Of a stretch of DNA of 64,000 bases, positions 10,480 through 21,016 are shown piece after piece (positions within the stretch are counted from its first letter, which is position 1; each line of letters begins with the position of its first letter). The stretch spans positions 1 through 64,000 of the forward strand of contig CAJNYU010001987.1 of assembly GCA_905331475.1 (NCBI GenBank), read 5' to 3'. The DNA comes from Rotaria socialis. Lineage: Eukaryota > Rotifera > Eurotatoria > Philodinida > Philodinidae. Under the pieces are notes generated by a model. That model was not told the DNA's origin, ran no database searches, and was given only the letters and a program-made list of their open reading frames with translations. A program made the position numbers and the translations under genes.

Positions 10480-12446
10480 CCCGGCTGCTCTGTGCTTTAT
10501 TATTCAATGAAATGAATTGATTACGCCTTGTTTTGTATTTGGTTCTCTATTGATATGTAAATACGAGTTCCAAGTAGGTTTCTCATTGACTAGCTCATTC
10601 ACAAAAGGGATTCTTTCAACAAATCTGATTGATTTATTTTTGTTGATTAGGTTTAGTTGGCAATAAAATAAGAAAGTGGCAATTGATCATACACATGCTA
10701 TGGTCCCTGTTACAAAGAAAGATCATATATTGCACCTCTCATATGCCTTTCTTATTGTTATTATGCAAGTTTATTAGTGTGCGTGCACTCCGAATCGAAA
10801 AAGAAATAAAGTAAGTAAGACTCGTTTGTACCAAAAGACAATTCAGAATCAAAATGACCTAGATCTTAACAAAAATTACAAATCAATATGCTACGCTCAA
10901 CTCTTGCTTCTCAGTAAAGTGATATAATCGAAAGTCACTTTAAAAAATTACAATAATAAATTGTGGGTGTGGGTGTGCTGAACGATCATACCCGCACCGT
11001 CAAGATAGTCGCGTCATGCAATGAACAATTAGCAAAGTATCATAAAATAACGCTAACTACCAATAGGAAACAATTTAACACTAAATCGTTTATTTTAGCA
11101 ATATTCGAGCTTTTCGACATTTATGATTTTGTCATCTTCTATAGTTGAGATTGCAACATTTCACTTCAAAAATCCATGTAAGTTTCGTTGAAATTCCTGG
11201 CTCAACACCTGGAGATATTCCGTCGCAAGAGTCGGTATAGAGCATGCCCCACATATGCCGTTTATTCCTTGTAAAATGATATCTCACATATGTACTCCTT
11301 CATCTTATATAGATGTTCATTTTTACTGTCACCTGTCGGCACCCAATGAACTGAAAGCTAACTCAGATGGTTACGAAGTCAGATATTGACCATGTCAGAT
11401 GTAGCTAATTCATTCATTCGCTAATAAACTAGTTAGCTAAGATAAAATTTCATATCTAGAATCGATTATATTTGATTCGGTGAAGTTAGAATCGGTGAAA
11501 TTAAACTTTGAATTTATTTAATTATTCATTTATTGATTATATTATCTATTATTTTGGTATAAGAGAAATACAAGGCAATGTTTTTTTCGACTGATTTACA
11601 AAATGCGCCAATACAAGCGAAATTCATCGAGTAAAAGTATATAAAAAGAAATTTTATAAGTAAATGTTTTTTTGTTTCACCAGAAAGAAATGCGTTTTCA
11701 CAGCATGGGCACTTCAATACCTGCTCTCATTTAAATCTAAGAAACAATTAAGAATTGACTGAAGATTGGCCGTAATTTGTGCGTTCAAAATGATTTCAGC
11801 ATCGATAAAGTCCAACATATTCTGCGTAACTCGTATAAGCTGCCACGAGATTATATCAACGAATAGCGTGCTAAATAATTTTTTATTGCAATGTTGCTGA
11901 TCGTTTTTCTAATTTTTGAAATAGAGGTTTTGCGCAATGCAATGCGACTAAATGAGGGGTGTCCAAGGACTGAGATTGAGGAATTTCTCCTCAGTTCCCC
12001 AACAGTTTCTTGCATACTAAAGGTAAAAATATGGAATATTCAAGATAATTTTTGTTCTTCGGCTCATTTCCGCGTGCAAACTTGTGAGAATAAATAGTTC
12101 TGTGCACAAACTATTGTGAAAAAATCAATATCGCGACTTTCGTGAATGGCGAAACTGTGAGGGAACCAATGGTTGATTCCCATTTCTTCTAGGAATTATC
12201 ACAGCGGCACTGGCAACTACTCGGCAGATTAGGAATTCCTATTTCTCAGTTCTTGAATATTGCTGAAAATTAATTGAGGCATGATGAGGTAAGCAAAAAG
12301 CAATGTAGTGAAATTTTCTCCAACTCTACTTTTTTTTATTTGTGTGAAACGTTAACAACAACAAAAAAATAAATGATACGCCGATGATTCAACATAGGGT
12401 TTTTGTTTGATTAAAGTTTTGTATCAAAATGGAACATTGATTGCAT
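10480..12446. other. Intergenic; one TGTGGG hairpin
   Basis: No supported gene. Short ORFs near 10963 and 11891 lack any recognisable domain. The only structured feature is the telomere-like inverted pair at 10961-11005. Confidence 0.5.
10961..11005. repeat. TGTGGG-type inverted pair 1
   Basis: Left arm TTGTGGGTGTGGGTGTG and right arm CATACCCGCACCGTCAAGA, with a very short spacer. A member of the dispersed hairpin family; the right arm is degraded but keeps the trailing CAAGA seen at several other copies. Confidence 0.65.
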
Positions 12447-12884
12447 CTATATATCTGGAGTGAGTACAACCTGAGATGTTTCTGGATTGAATGGAAGTGA
12501 CACATGTTCATGTGCAATAAACCAACGTCCATTTTGTCTCTTATATCCAACAGTTGCGCGCATCCAAGTTTGGCCTGCTGGATGATCCTTTGGCATGCCA
12601 GTAAACCACGAGACCCAATGAACAAATGCTGTATCACCGCTAACATTAATATTCATATCCCGAGTTTCGACCTGAAAAGATTCCGGAAAATAAGGTAAAC
12701 GTTGTTCCCATGTTCGTCTCCATTCAGTTACACCTTTAATCTGGAATGGAGGCTTCACGTCGAAGACAATTACATCATCGGCATAGTTGACCATCATTCG
12801 ATCGATATCTTTCGCGCACAGAGCACTTGTCCAATCATTAATCAATTGTTGAATCTGTGTTTCGTCATTGTTTTCCAAAGTCAT
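12447..12884 (-). CDS. SnoaL/NTF2-like (DUF4440-type) small protein
   Basis: An intronless ORF of 145 codons with ATG at 12884. The sequence fits the SnoaL-like cone-shaped alpha+beta fold: helix QIQQLINDWTSALCAKDIDRMM, the typical YADDVIVFDVKPPFQIKG (active-site-pocket Asp region), a middle part WRRTWEQRLPYFP, and strands TRDMNINVSGDTAFVHWVSW and RNGRWFIAHEHVSLPF, where the His-x-His near the end is characteristic. Length matches the family (about 120-150). Such stand-alone proteins are overwhelmingly bacterial and their substrates are generally unknown. With no introns and a transposon next door, horizontal acquisition is plausible but not shown. Probably cytosolic, since no signal peptide is visible. 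Confidence 0.85.
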   Translation of the reverse strand: MTLENNDETQIQQLINDWTSALCAKDIDRMMVNYADDVIVFDVKPPFQIKGVTEWRRTWEQRLPYFPESFQVETRDMNINVSGDTAFVHWVSWFTGMPKDHPAGQTWMRATVGYKRQNGRWFIAHEHVSLPFNPETSQVVLTPDI

Positions 12885-13632
12885 TTTGTTTTAAAACTAG
12901 TACACCTATTTCAAAAATATAATCTACAATAAAGATTTTATATTAATTTTTTGTAAACAATATAACTGTTACAAAGTAATAAAGAGCATTTATGGAACCG
13001 TTTATCGACTCGAACTCCTCAATAGAATGTATGCCAAAAGAAAATTAAAAAGAATATTCTCCAAAATTACAATGACAGCTTGTAGCATCCAATGTCACGT
13101 AATTCTTTTTGTCGATTTAATAAGGTATATGTTCGGTGATGATTTGGGAAAACACATTCTAAATAAACAAGCACATTCGTTCAGTTTTCCACTGAAGTAA
13201 CTTTCTGCACTTCAAAACAAAATTGGAATAATAATCTCTTTTGAAGGATGTAAAAAGAATTTTGGAAAATTCACTGTAAGCCAAAATTGATATTTTCACT
13301 TTGAATAATTATCGAAGTAAACTGAAACAAAAAGAGTTATTTTGTTTGATAAATTTAATTTTAATTTTAAAACCAATAACGATTGGAAATTAAAAAGGCT
13401 TTCGATTGGATAAGTCGTTCGACCAATTCTAAATAAAATAGATAAAAAGAAAAGAAATTATTGATCGAATTTTAAGGATGCTTACTACCTTGAATGTGCA
13501 CGTGTCGAGAATGAATAGATAGTCATCCACATCGGTGATTGATAAACTTATTGAATTTGAATTGTGCAAGCGGAAAACTAAGATAAGCGGTGATAAATAA
13601 ATCATATTCTTTAAAAATCATATATTTAACTG
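12885..13632. other. Intergenic between the SnoaL-like gene and the Merlin element
   Basis: AT-rich, no ORF with coding character. It contains the upstream region of the minus-strand SnoaL-like gene and, at 13625-13632, the left target duplication of the Merlin element. Confidence 0.5.
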
Positions 13633-14970
13633 GGTACTTCTACACATTACACACACCCCACTTATCGATGACACAGAACAGACAAAGAAAAAATATATGA
13701 TTGGCTTTTCTCTTCTCTGGTGAAAGTGAGTTTGATTAGAGGACGCCAGATGATAATGTTTCAAACAGAACAATAACAATTATCAAAAATTAAAGTAGCT
13801 TAACTTTTTAATAAATTGGTTTACATGAGATATAAGAAAAAATGTTGTAAGCTATCATTCACAATCACAATGGCTTTCACACCACTACTACCCTTCGACT
13901 CTTTCACAGATCGTGAGTGGGTTGAACACACAAATACTACCGAAAAGATTATTGAATTTTGCCAAAATATCGGTTTGATTCCAATCAGTCCCACGACTCC
14001 CTGTGCCAAACAACATAATAATTGGTACATGGGAGCTTGCGCTCGCTCTCGCGACAAATACCTCTGGCGTTGTCGCACTTGCAAGAGTACACGTTCCATT
14101 CGCGACGGAACATTTTTTTCTAAATCAAAATTGGAACTCCGTCAAGTCATCGACTTGCTGTTCTACTGGTCGCAATGCAATGATTCGCATGAACATCTGC
14201 GACGTCATTGCAAATTCGCTAGCGAGTCGACAATTGTCGACTGGAAGAATTTTATGAGAGACATATGTGCCACGTATTTTTTATTACATCCGCCAACAAT
14301 CGGCGGTGTTGGTCATATCGTCGAAATTGACGAAAGTTCGTGGACCAAGCGTAAATATAATGTCGGTCGCGTAGTTAATAATCAATGGGTTTTCGGTGGT
14401 ACAGACCGTATCACTCATGAGTGCTTCGCCGTTCTCGTTGATCGTCGTGACGCGGCAACACTGCTCCCTATTATTTATCAGTATATACTTCCGGGTACAA
14501 CTATTCACAGCGACCAGTGGGCCGCTTATAACAACATACGCAATGGGCCTCATCATTACATACATTTCACTGTAAATCACTCACAAAATTTTGTCGATCC
14601 CCTCACATTAACACATACTCAAAACATTGAGAACATGTGGATGTGTGCTAAGATGAAAAAGAAAAGGCAAATGGGTCAGCACGTAACTCTTTTGCAAACT
14701 CATTTAACAGAATTTATGTGGCGACGTCGATTCGGTGATCGCCCCTTTGAAAACATGGTTCGTTCCATTAGGGAAGTTTATCCTCTATTGTAATTTTTTT
14801 TGTTAAATAAAAATATATCTTCTCATACTAATTCATATTTGTGGTACTATCATCTGGCGTCCTCTAATCAAACTCACTTTCACCAGAGAAGAGAAAAGCC
14901 AATCATATATTTTTTCTTTGTCTGTTCTGCGTCATCGATAAGTGGGGTGTGTGTAATGTGTAGAAGTACC
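13633..14970 (+). mobile_element. Complete Merlin (IS1016/ISXO2-type) DNA transposon
   Basis: Terminal inverted repeats of 123 bases (13633-13755 and 14848-14970) begin GGTACTTCTACACATTAC and differ by one base by eye (GACACAG against GACGCAG). The element is flanked by a perfect 8-base duplication, TTTAACTG, at 13625-13632 and 14971-14978. Length 1338 bases, one full transposase ORF inside. Target duplication length, single short ORF and transposase type agree with Merlin. Near-identical TIRs and an open ORF point to recent insertion. Confidence 0.93.
13825..14793 (+). CDS. Merlin-type DDE transposase (DDE_Tnp_IS1595/ISXO2-like)
   Basis: About 322 codons from the first ATG (13825). A second ATG at 13870 begins MAFTPLLPFDSF and may be the true start. 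The N-terminal part has a zinc-binding-like set, ACARSRDKYLWRCRTCKST, followed by RSIRDGTFF, typical of the IS1595/IS1016 group. The catalytic core has VEIDESSWTKRKYNVGR (first Asp), GTTIHSDQWAAYNNI (second Asp) and HTQNIENMWMCAK (final Glu), so the DDE triad looks complete. The ORF is uninterrupted and sits between 123-base TIRs. It would cut and paste its own element and any non-autonomous relatives sharing these ends. Confidence 0.92.
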   Translation: MRYKKKCCKLSFTITMAFTPLLPFDSFTDREWVEHTNTTEKIIEFCQNIGLIPISPTTPCAKQHNNWYMGACARSRDKYLWRCRTCKSTRSIRDGTFFSKSKLELRQVIDLLFYWSQCNDSHEHLRRHCKFASESTIVDWKNFMRDICATYFLLHPPTIGGVGHIVEIDESSWTKRKYNVGRVVNNQWVFGGTDRITHECFAVLVDRRDAATLLPIIYQYILPGTTIHSDQWAAYNNIRNGPHHYIHFTVNHSQNFVDPLTLTHTQNIENMWMCAKMKKKRQMGQHVTLLQTHLTEFMWRRRFGDRPFENMVRSIREVYPLL

Positions 14971-15003
14971 TTTAACTGCAAGTGTTGACCTTTGTATCAT
15001 TGA

Positions 15004-15075
15004 AGGGTGTGGGTGGGATGTGGGTCGTTTTTATATCGCTCACACCGACACCGACACCCACCCACACCCTCAAGA
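15004..15075. repeat. TGTGGG-type inverted pair 2
   Basis: GGGTGTGGGTGGGATGTGGG on the left, CACACCGACACCGACACCCA and CCCACACCCTCAAGATAG on the right, with a spacer near TTTTTATATCG. It lies 26 bases beyond the right target duplication of the Merlin element. Confidence 0.75.
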
Positions 15076-15362
15076 TAGCATTTCCAATTGCACAGTTTAC
15101 TCTATCAGTAAACTATTTCTTTTGAGAGCCTCACAAATCAGAGAATTCACGAGTAACATAATGCAAAAGCAAATATAATTTGAAGGTTGTGAGAACTCAG
15201 GCCTTCTCCGTAATGCACCTAACATTCCTTTTTTTAAATTTTTAACATGAAAGAAGCGGTTTAATGACGTACATAGTAATAGATTGTGCGTTATCAGATA
15301 ATGATAAATGTTATATACCATTGGATTGCAATTCTAATAATTATCTTTACTTTTTGCTGTAG

Positions 15363-15446
15363 ACACTAAGTATATTGTACTTGCATCAGAATCAAATCGA
15401 AGACAAAGGATCACAAGGTTTAGCAGATGGATTAAAAGAAAATAAA
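15363..15446 (+). pseudogene. Leucine-rich-repeat exon, remnant A
   Basis: An 84-base open exon between an AG acceptor (TTTTTGCTGTAG) and donor GTAAGC. It encodes one ribonuclease-inhibitor/NLRC3-type LRR: LYLHQNQIEDKGSQGLADGL then KENK. Exons of exactly 84 bases, one repeat each, are typical of this gene type. A similar unit with homologous flanking intron occurs at 17429, and between them lie decayed copies (for example near 15895-15925). No start exon, NACHT domain or terminal exon was found, so these are treated as remnants of a tandemly expanded LRR gene. Confidence 0.6.
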
Positions 15447-15738
15447 GTAAGCTACTTTTCCATCTAGTCTGTGTAATATAGTTAGGGCACTACAAAGTTC
15501 TTTTGTGCCAGTCATCTAAACAAATATTCAAGAGAATGTGGATGTGAATATTCTTTTGAAGCGTATCCACTAACACCGATACTTATATTCTCATGAAACA
15601 GCAAAATTTGCTCATATCGAACCAGTGAATACCCTTTTTTTCAATGTTTTTAGCTTTTTAAAACTCTGGTTGCCTAGAAGACGATTGGGATAAACGTTGC
15701 TCGCATTATAAGATCAATAGAAAGACAGTACGATGCGG

Positions 15739-15818
15739 AGGGTGTGGGTGTGGGTATGAATGCCTTCTTCTAAAGTCACACTCACACCTTCACACAACCA
15801 TGTCATACCCCACACCCT
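15739..15818. repeat. TGTGGG-type inverted pair 3
   Basis: Left arm GAGGGTGTGGGTGTGGGTAT, right arm region CACTCACACCTTCACACAAC then CATACCCCACACCCTAA. Located inside the decayed LRR region. Confidence 0.72.
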
Positions 15819-16369
15819 AATTAAAGAAAATAGACTGACGGTTTTATGAACTGAAGTCCTCTCTGTAATACATTTAATGCTTTTCTTCATACCTAATTTG
15901 GACGAAGCAATAAAAGTCAATACAGTAAGCTATCTGCCTCTAGCGGATTTTTTGACTTGACATTTTTCCTGTCACACCTAGTTATCAAAATCATATTTTA
16001 TCAACCCAGACGAATTTACACGGATGCGCTATTTGTTCAAAGAACGTTCATAGGATGCAAGTTTTGAGATTAGATTCCGACATGAAAATCCAAGGAGAAC
16101 GAGCAATTTTCACAGATGTAAATTACGATCACAATGCACATGAAGTATTTCTACTCACTTATGAGTGTTTACTGAAAATGTAAACCTCTATTCGCTAGTA
16201 GTGATGTGTGAAAATAAAAGTTCAACTTTTAATTCTAAAGTTTATTTATCGAGGATTTTCCTAGTTTACTTGTTTCAATATTTCTTGGAACGAACGATTT
16301 TCAAATGAATGATTTGTGCTTTACTTTTGAATTTCAGCTCTAAGTGAAAACGTTTCAAATTTTTATTAC

Positions 16370-16540
16370 ATGGTTAATAAAAGAACGCTCTCCAAAGAAA
16401 TAACTCCTACAACTGAAAGCTGTCGTTCCTGTTCAACTGAAAGCTGTCGTTCCTGTTCAAATGAAAGCTGTCGTTCCTGTTCAAATGAAAGCTGTCGTTC
16501 CTGTTCAAATGAAGAAATTCTGCTCCTTTTACCTCAGTGA
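16370..16540 (+). CDS. Short ORF with Cys-rich octapeptide repeats (putative)
   Basis: A 56-codon frame from ATG at 16370 to TGA at 16540. Its centre is a 24-base tandem repeat, four full units at 16411-16506, which reads as the octapeptide ESCRSCST or ESCRSCSN four times. The repeat unit is a multiple of three and all four units keep the frame open. The head is MVNKRTLSKEITP and the tail EEILLLLPQ. No signal peptide is evident and no known family comes to mind. It could be a real micropeptide with metal-binding CxxC-like spacing, or a minisatellite that is open by chance. No spacers exist between units, so it is not a CRISPR. Confidence 0.3.
   Translation: MVNKRTLSKEITPTTESCRSCSTESCRSCSNESCRSCSNESCRSCSNEEILLLLPQ
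16411..16506 (+). repeat. 24-bp tandem repeat, four units
   Basis: Units of 24 bases containing GAAAGCTGTCGTTCCTGTTC; the first two begin AACT and the last two AAAT. Otherwise identical by eye, which suggests recent expansion or homogenisation. A partial fifth unit (AAATGAA) follows. Confidence 0.95.
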
Positions 16541-17428
16541 AATGATGATACTGTTTAAAAAACGATACGATCAAGAATAATATTATGTAATATTCTTATT
16601 ATTAGTAAATACACTAATAATGCTTGCAATTTAATGATTTGCTCCATACATGGAGTTGTGAAATCTAGAGTTATTAGAATAGAACAAGATTTTTTCCGTC
16701 AAGCAAACGAAAACTATTTCTCTGACTTATTCGGCAACGATATATCGATTGCTTGTAATTCAATGCATTATATTATAAACTTCTTGTAAAAATGAAAAGC
16801 CACTTCGAACCAGGAGCAAAACTATTAATTAAATAAGTTCAGCGTGATCTATCTATGTCATCATTATGTTTTTCTGTTACATAAGAAATGTATGAAGAAA
16901 CACAAAACTTTGAGATTCCTCCTTTGTTTTATCCGATACTAATTAGTACCCTGAATGTATTCAAGAACCTGATTGGATTTATCTTAAAATATGTAGAGAC
17001 TGATTGAAAAGTCCCAATGAATCATAATGAAATAAGTCCCCGCAGCTGCTGAAATCGGCTACACTAGCCTTTGAAGTAAATTACTTCTTTTTGTTTCCAA
17101 TCACATCAATTTTTAGAAACTTCTAGTGCATAGAGTTAGCACATCCGATCAACTTACATAATGAAATATAACTAAACTTTTGAATTTCACTATTTATTTT
17201 GTCGCTGAAATATTCCTCTCGAGACCATCTACAATTAGAGAACTCACTTTTTAATTAATGCTAGAAGATATATAACCTGACAGTTTTCCAAACTCAACTT
17301 TTCACTTTCCAACTACAAAAAAAGTAGTCTGATATCATGTACAGTGACAGATGTGCATTCTCAAATATAGTTGACGTTGGACACCATTAGCATGCGACTT
17401 CAATAATCATCTTCACTTTTTACCATAG

Positions 17429-17512
17429 ACACTAACCCTAGTACAGTTGCAGCAGAATCAAATCGGAGACAAACGAGCAGAATATCTCGCAAATGAACTG
17501 AAAGATAATAAA
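17429..17512 (+). pseudogene. Leucine-rich-repeat exon, remnant B
   Basis: A second 84-base open exon with AG acceptor (TTTTACCATAG) and donor GTAAGC, encoding LVQLQQNQIGDKRAEYLANE then LKDNK. Its upstream intron is recognisably homologous to that of remnant A (shared ATAATYATCTTYACTTTTT before the acceptor), so whole exon-intron units were duplicated. A third, frameshifted repeat is at 20395-20460. Confidence 0.6.
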
Positions 17513-17933
17513 GTAAGCTACTTTTCCAGCTAATCTCTGTGATGTATATGGATCACTACAAAAATATTTTTTGTCAACAATTTAAAGAAATATTCAAGGA
17601 CTAGTTCTAGTGTTGTTTTTACAGCGTACCGTACCTAATTAATAATGCGTTTGTGCTCGATTAAAATAGGTTATGAGAGTAGTCATTGAAATCATTTTTT
17701 CTGTGTCCGTTAACAGTCTGTTTAAGCACACGTTGCACGGTTTCGTCGTTGCTGAATGCAGTTTTATATAGTTGAAAGTTGCGAGAATTTCTCAAAATTT
17801 CATTAATGTTCTTGGTGAACACTCAGGTGACCGATGCTCATCTATTTTATGGTTATTCTGTCTTTTCTTACTACTGATTTTTAGGAAATGAAAATCTCTA
17901 TGCCTTTTTATCGAATAGATTGTAACTGAAATT

Positions 17934-18014
17934 GGGGTGGGTGTGGGTGTGACTATGCACTAAGACAACTCCAATACTCAAGCCAACACAATCACGCACC
18001 CACATCCACACCCT
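17934..18014. repeat. TGTGGG-type inverted pair 4
   Basis: GGGGTGGGTGTGGGTGTGAC on the left, ACGCACCCACATCCACACCC on the right, spacer about 40 bases. Confidence 0.75.
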
Positions 18015-18087
18015 GACGTAATCAACTTTTTTTATTCTGAAATATATCAATTGCCTTAATTTATTATAAGATAAATTATTCGTCCAC

Positions 18088-18272
18088 CGAGGGTGTGGGT
18101 GTGAAAGGAGGTGCAATGTAGAATTGAAAAGGCGAATGAACAATGAGATGCAACGACAAGTTGTGGGAGTCGGTGTAGTCCAGTGAGTAGTACATATATT
18201 GATTCACACGAAGAAGGACTCCTCCCGTCACACACATACACAGCCGCATTCACATACACAACAACCCCCCAC
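18088..18272. repeat. TGTGGG-type inverted region 5 (long, degraded)
   Basis: Left arm GAGGGTGTGGGTGTGAAAGG, an internal GTTGTGGGAGTCGGTG, and right CA-rich sequence (CACACACATACACAGCC, ACACAACAACCCCCCACC). Longer and more degraded than other members. Confidence 0.5.
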
Positions 18273-18616
18273 CATTTTTTAAAAATGTTTTGAGAATTTC
18301 TGAGTTTAATGAGTCATATTTGGCGCCTTGGTTTTTCCCTACTGTAGGCACGTTTCGTAGGAAGTATTACGACTTACATCACTTTGTATGAGAATGATAA
18401 CAAAGATAAAATAACTATAAGAAGCATGCTTATTTTGACAATACAGAATATTTGAATTCGTAACGTTGCAAAAGGACACGCCGCTCAAAATTACTAGAGT
18501 AAGTTGCTATATTTCGTTTAACTGCCATTCTGACACTATAGTATCGTAGGCTTGAGTTAGGTTATGTTTTCTTGCATGTAATTTACTATTTCCTTCGCAG
18601 CTGTCAAGAGAAAATA

Positions 18617-19443
18617 ATGGCGCCAAATTCCAGTCAAATCGAGTGTTTTGAGTTATTTATGGTTGATATCAGTACATCCATGAAGAAACATGATGGTTTT
18701 TGGAACTTTTTTGGTAAGACTCGTTTCGAACTGGCGAAACAGATTTTGAACGGCGTATTGAAAGATAGGTGAGGTCCAATATAATATCAACATTTCGCTC
18801 ATTAATTTTAAATATTTTCACTTTCAGAAAACAATCTAAAACAATCAATGTTGCTCTCTTAGTCTATGATACCAGTTCGGCGAAGCGTTTCGACTTTTGC
18901 CACATCACAAACAAAGAGATTCAATATGTTAATGAGCTAAAACCAGCTGGACCAACCACAGCTACGTATGATGCGTATAAAGAATCTATAGATTATTTGA
19001 AAAAAGATGCTTCTCAAAGTGCTCAAGAACGACGGATTATCATAATTACAGATGGCGGAGATAACAACAGTAATCCAGAAAACGTGAGCAAGTATGCAAA
19101 TATACAAATTTCTCTGGAAAAACAGAATTTCATGCTGCGTACGATCTTATTGCAAACATCAACAAACAGCAATGGATCGAAACAATTGGCACATGAACTC
19201 GGTTGGGAGTATAAACAAATACGCAAAGATAATGTTGATCTTGTTACAAAGAGTTACCTTATAGATTATCCGTCTGAATACACTGGGATGAATCGTAGTG
19301 AACGAGAGAAAACCAAAAATTTTCAAGCCACAATGGAGAGGGCGCCAATACCTCCACAAACGGCACCAATTTTACACGAGCATACAAGCAGTAAAACAAC
19401 TAATATAGGGAAAATTTTACTGACAGAAACGATACTAGAATGA
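18617..19443 (+). CDS. von Willebrand factor A domain protein
   Basis: Two exons, 18617-18768 and 18828-19443, with a 59-base intron (GTGAGG...TTTCAG). Together 768 bases, 255 residues. The MIDAS metal-site motif is intact: MVDISTSM (DxSxS, residues about 16-20), PAGPTTATYDA (the Thr position) and ITDGGDNNS (the Asp position). The flanking strands NVALLVYDT and RRIIIITDG fit a vWA fold. The domain fills nearly all of the protein and the C-terminus is a short polar tail with no membrane segment or signal peptide, so it is probably intracellular. A 5' UTR intron is possible (GTAAGT at 18499, TTCGCAG ending 18600). Function beyond divalent-metal-dependent protein binding cannot be stated. It interrupts the LRR remnant region. 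Confidence 0.85.
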
Positions 19444-19501
19444 CGATGCATACCGCTATCGCAGTTCAAGGATGAAATGTATACCATCACGTGACTCAAG
19501 G

Positions 19502-19575
19502 ATGTGTGGGTGTGGGTGTGGGCGGGGTGAGGATTTGGGCCCTCTCTTGAATCATACCCACACCCACACTCTCAA
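19502..19575. repeat. TGTGGG-type inverted pair 6
   Basis: ATGTGTGGGTGTGGGTGTGG and CATACCCACACCCACACTCT followed by CAAGATT. Begins 58 bases after the vWA stop codon. Confidence 0.8.
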
Positions 19576-20521
19576 GATTCCAGTGGCCAAATTGTCAAGA
19601 CCTCATTTTGTTACAGTTGACTAATTGGCAAGAGTATCCTAGTTGTTCAAATAGGATCTAAAGAAAGCAAAGTCGTAGTTCATCAACAACTATTTTCAAG
19701 TTCAGTTGAGAATGCTTTATAAATAAGTTCGATTAAGATTCTATGCTGAATTTGATCACTGAATTTCTACGAGCATAATCGTCAAAGACAAGTCTTTCCT
19801 ATTCTCTATTAATTTTTTTATATCAAGAATCTAATAAAAGTTTTGGGACGATATATTATAAGTATTCTATCATCTTTCCGTTCATTATAACATTGAGAAG
19901 TATTTTTGATTAAAAGAGCTTCTTTCCTATATTTTTAAAACTGAAATATTGTCGTGCACATGCTAATGATCATGTAATATCGAATCAATAAGAAAACCAC
20001 ACTTAAATTGCCAATAATATCTGCCTTTTTTAGATAGCCATTTTGCCTTTGACCAAGTTTGTGTGAGTATTTTTCAATTTAATTTGGTGAATCGTCAGAA
20101 TAGTTTCAAACATAAGTCGTATTTCTTTCGCTTATTTAATATTTTGCTTGTTTTGAAGTGAAAACCAGTGAGAATAGTTAGGATAGAGACTATTATCTAG
20201 AAACTTCTGGGATTTAAGATTATCTCTTATATTATTACAATCAAAGAGCTCTGCTTTAATTACTAGAAAAGAGCATATAACATGATTCAGTGTCAACTAA
20301 ACAATATGGTACAGACCATAAACTCTAGTTTGTTACATAGTAAAAGATTTCGAACCGTGTTGAAATGTAATTCCCATATAGACATGAACCTATATGTATT
20401 TAAATGTGAATCAAATCACGGACAATGGAGCACAGCATCTAGCAGAAGCGTTAAAAGCCTGGGTGTAGGTGTGAATCAAAATATGTGCTTTTATCGAAAT
20501 ATAATTATGATAACGTAAAAC
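19576..20521. other. Intergenic with a decayed LRR fragment
   Basis: No intact gene. At about 20395-20460 one reading frame gives LNVNQITDNGAQHLAEALKA, an LRR of the same type as 15363 and 17429 but frameshifted at its start and running into a TGTAGG-type half site at 20460-20474. Confidence 0.5.
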
Positions 20522-21016
20522 TTATTTTCCGTTTCGAAAGCGTTCTTGCATTCGTTGTGAGCCGTGTATGCAATTATCGCAGATAGGACTATAATGGGCA
20601 CCACCACTCTTGACTAAATCACCTAAATTCACAGACTTTTCATGATGAACATTTACAGGTGATCCACGTGGTGACCAATTGTTTGACATATATCGTGCGT
20701 CAACAGTTACTGTTTGTGAATTTTTTCCAAAATTTTTTCCTTTATGTACCAAAAATCGTTGACCATCTTCATAAGTAGCTACTTGTCCCCGATGATTAAT
20801 ACCCAACTTATTTAAAAAGTTACCACCCGGCATTTGTAATGGACGACTATATTCTTGGATGGATTGTATTGGTTTGTTATATAACGTATTCAATTGTTGT
20901 TTGTTATGTGTATAATGAAACTGGCCATTTTTTGATGATGATGATGATGACGAAAAAGCTATATAGCATGGCGTTAAGAATAATAATAGAAGAAGGTTTA
21001 TTACAAGAGACTCCAT
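20522..21016 (-). CDS. Small secreted protein, unknown family
   Basis: An intronless ORF of 164 codons. The N-terminus LVINLLLLLFLTPCYIAFSS is a clear signal peptide, followed by a Ser run. The mature part contains GGNFLNKLGINHRGQVATYE, then GQRFLVHKGKNFG, QTVTVDARYMSNNW and YSPICDNCIHGSQRM. The pattern of a strand with a His (LVHKG) and a later helix with DNC-x-H suggests a small papain/NlpC-LRAT-like fold, but I cannot confirm a catalytic triad and do not assign a family. Likely extracellular. Confidence 0.6.
   Translation of the reverse strand: MESLVINLLLLLFLTPCYIAFSSSSSSSKNGQFHYTHNKQQLNTLYNKPIQSIQEYSRPLQMPGGNFLNKLGINHRGQVATYEDGQRFLVHKGKNFGKNSQTVTVDARYMSNNWSPRGSPVNVHHEKSVNLGDLVKSGGAHYSPICDNCIHGSQRMQERFRNGK

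Noticed and set aside
13821-14580. Several ORFs opposite or overlapping the Merlin transposase
   Set aside because: Shadow frames of a clear DDE transposase with no independent similarity.
16411-16506. Possible CRISPR array
   Set aside because: Four directly adjacent 24-base units with no spacers, in a eukaryotic context.
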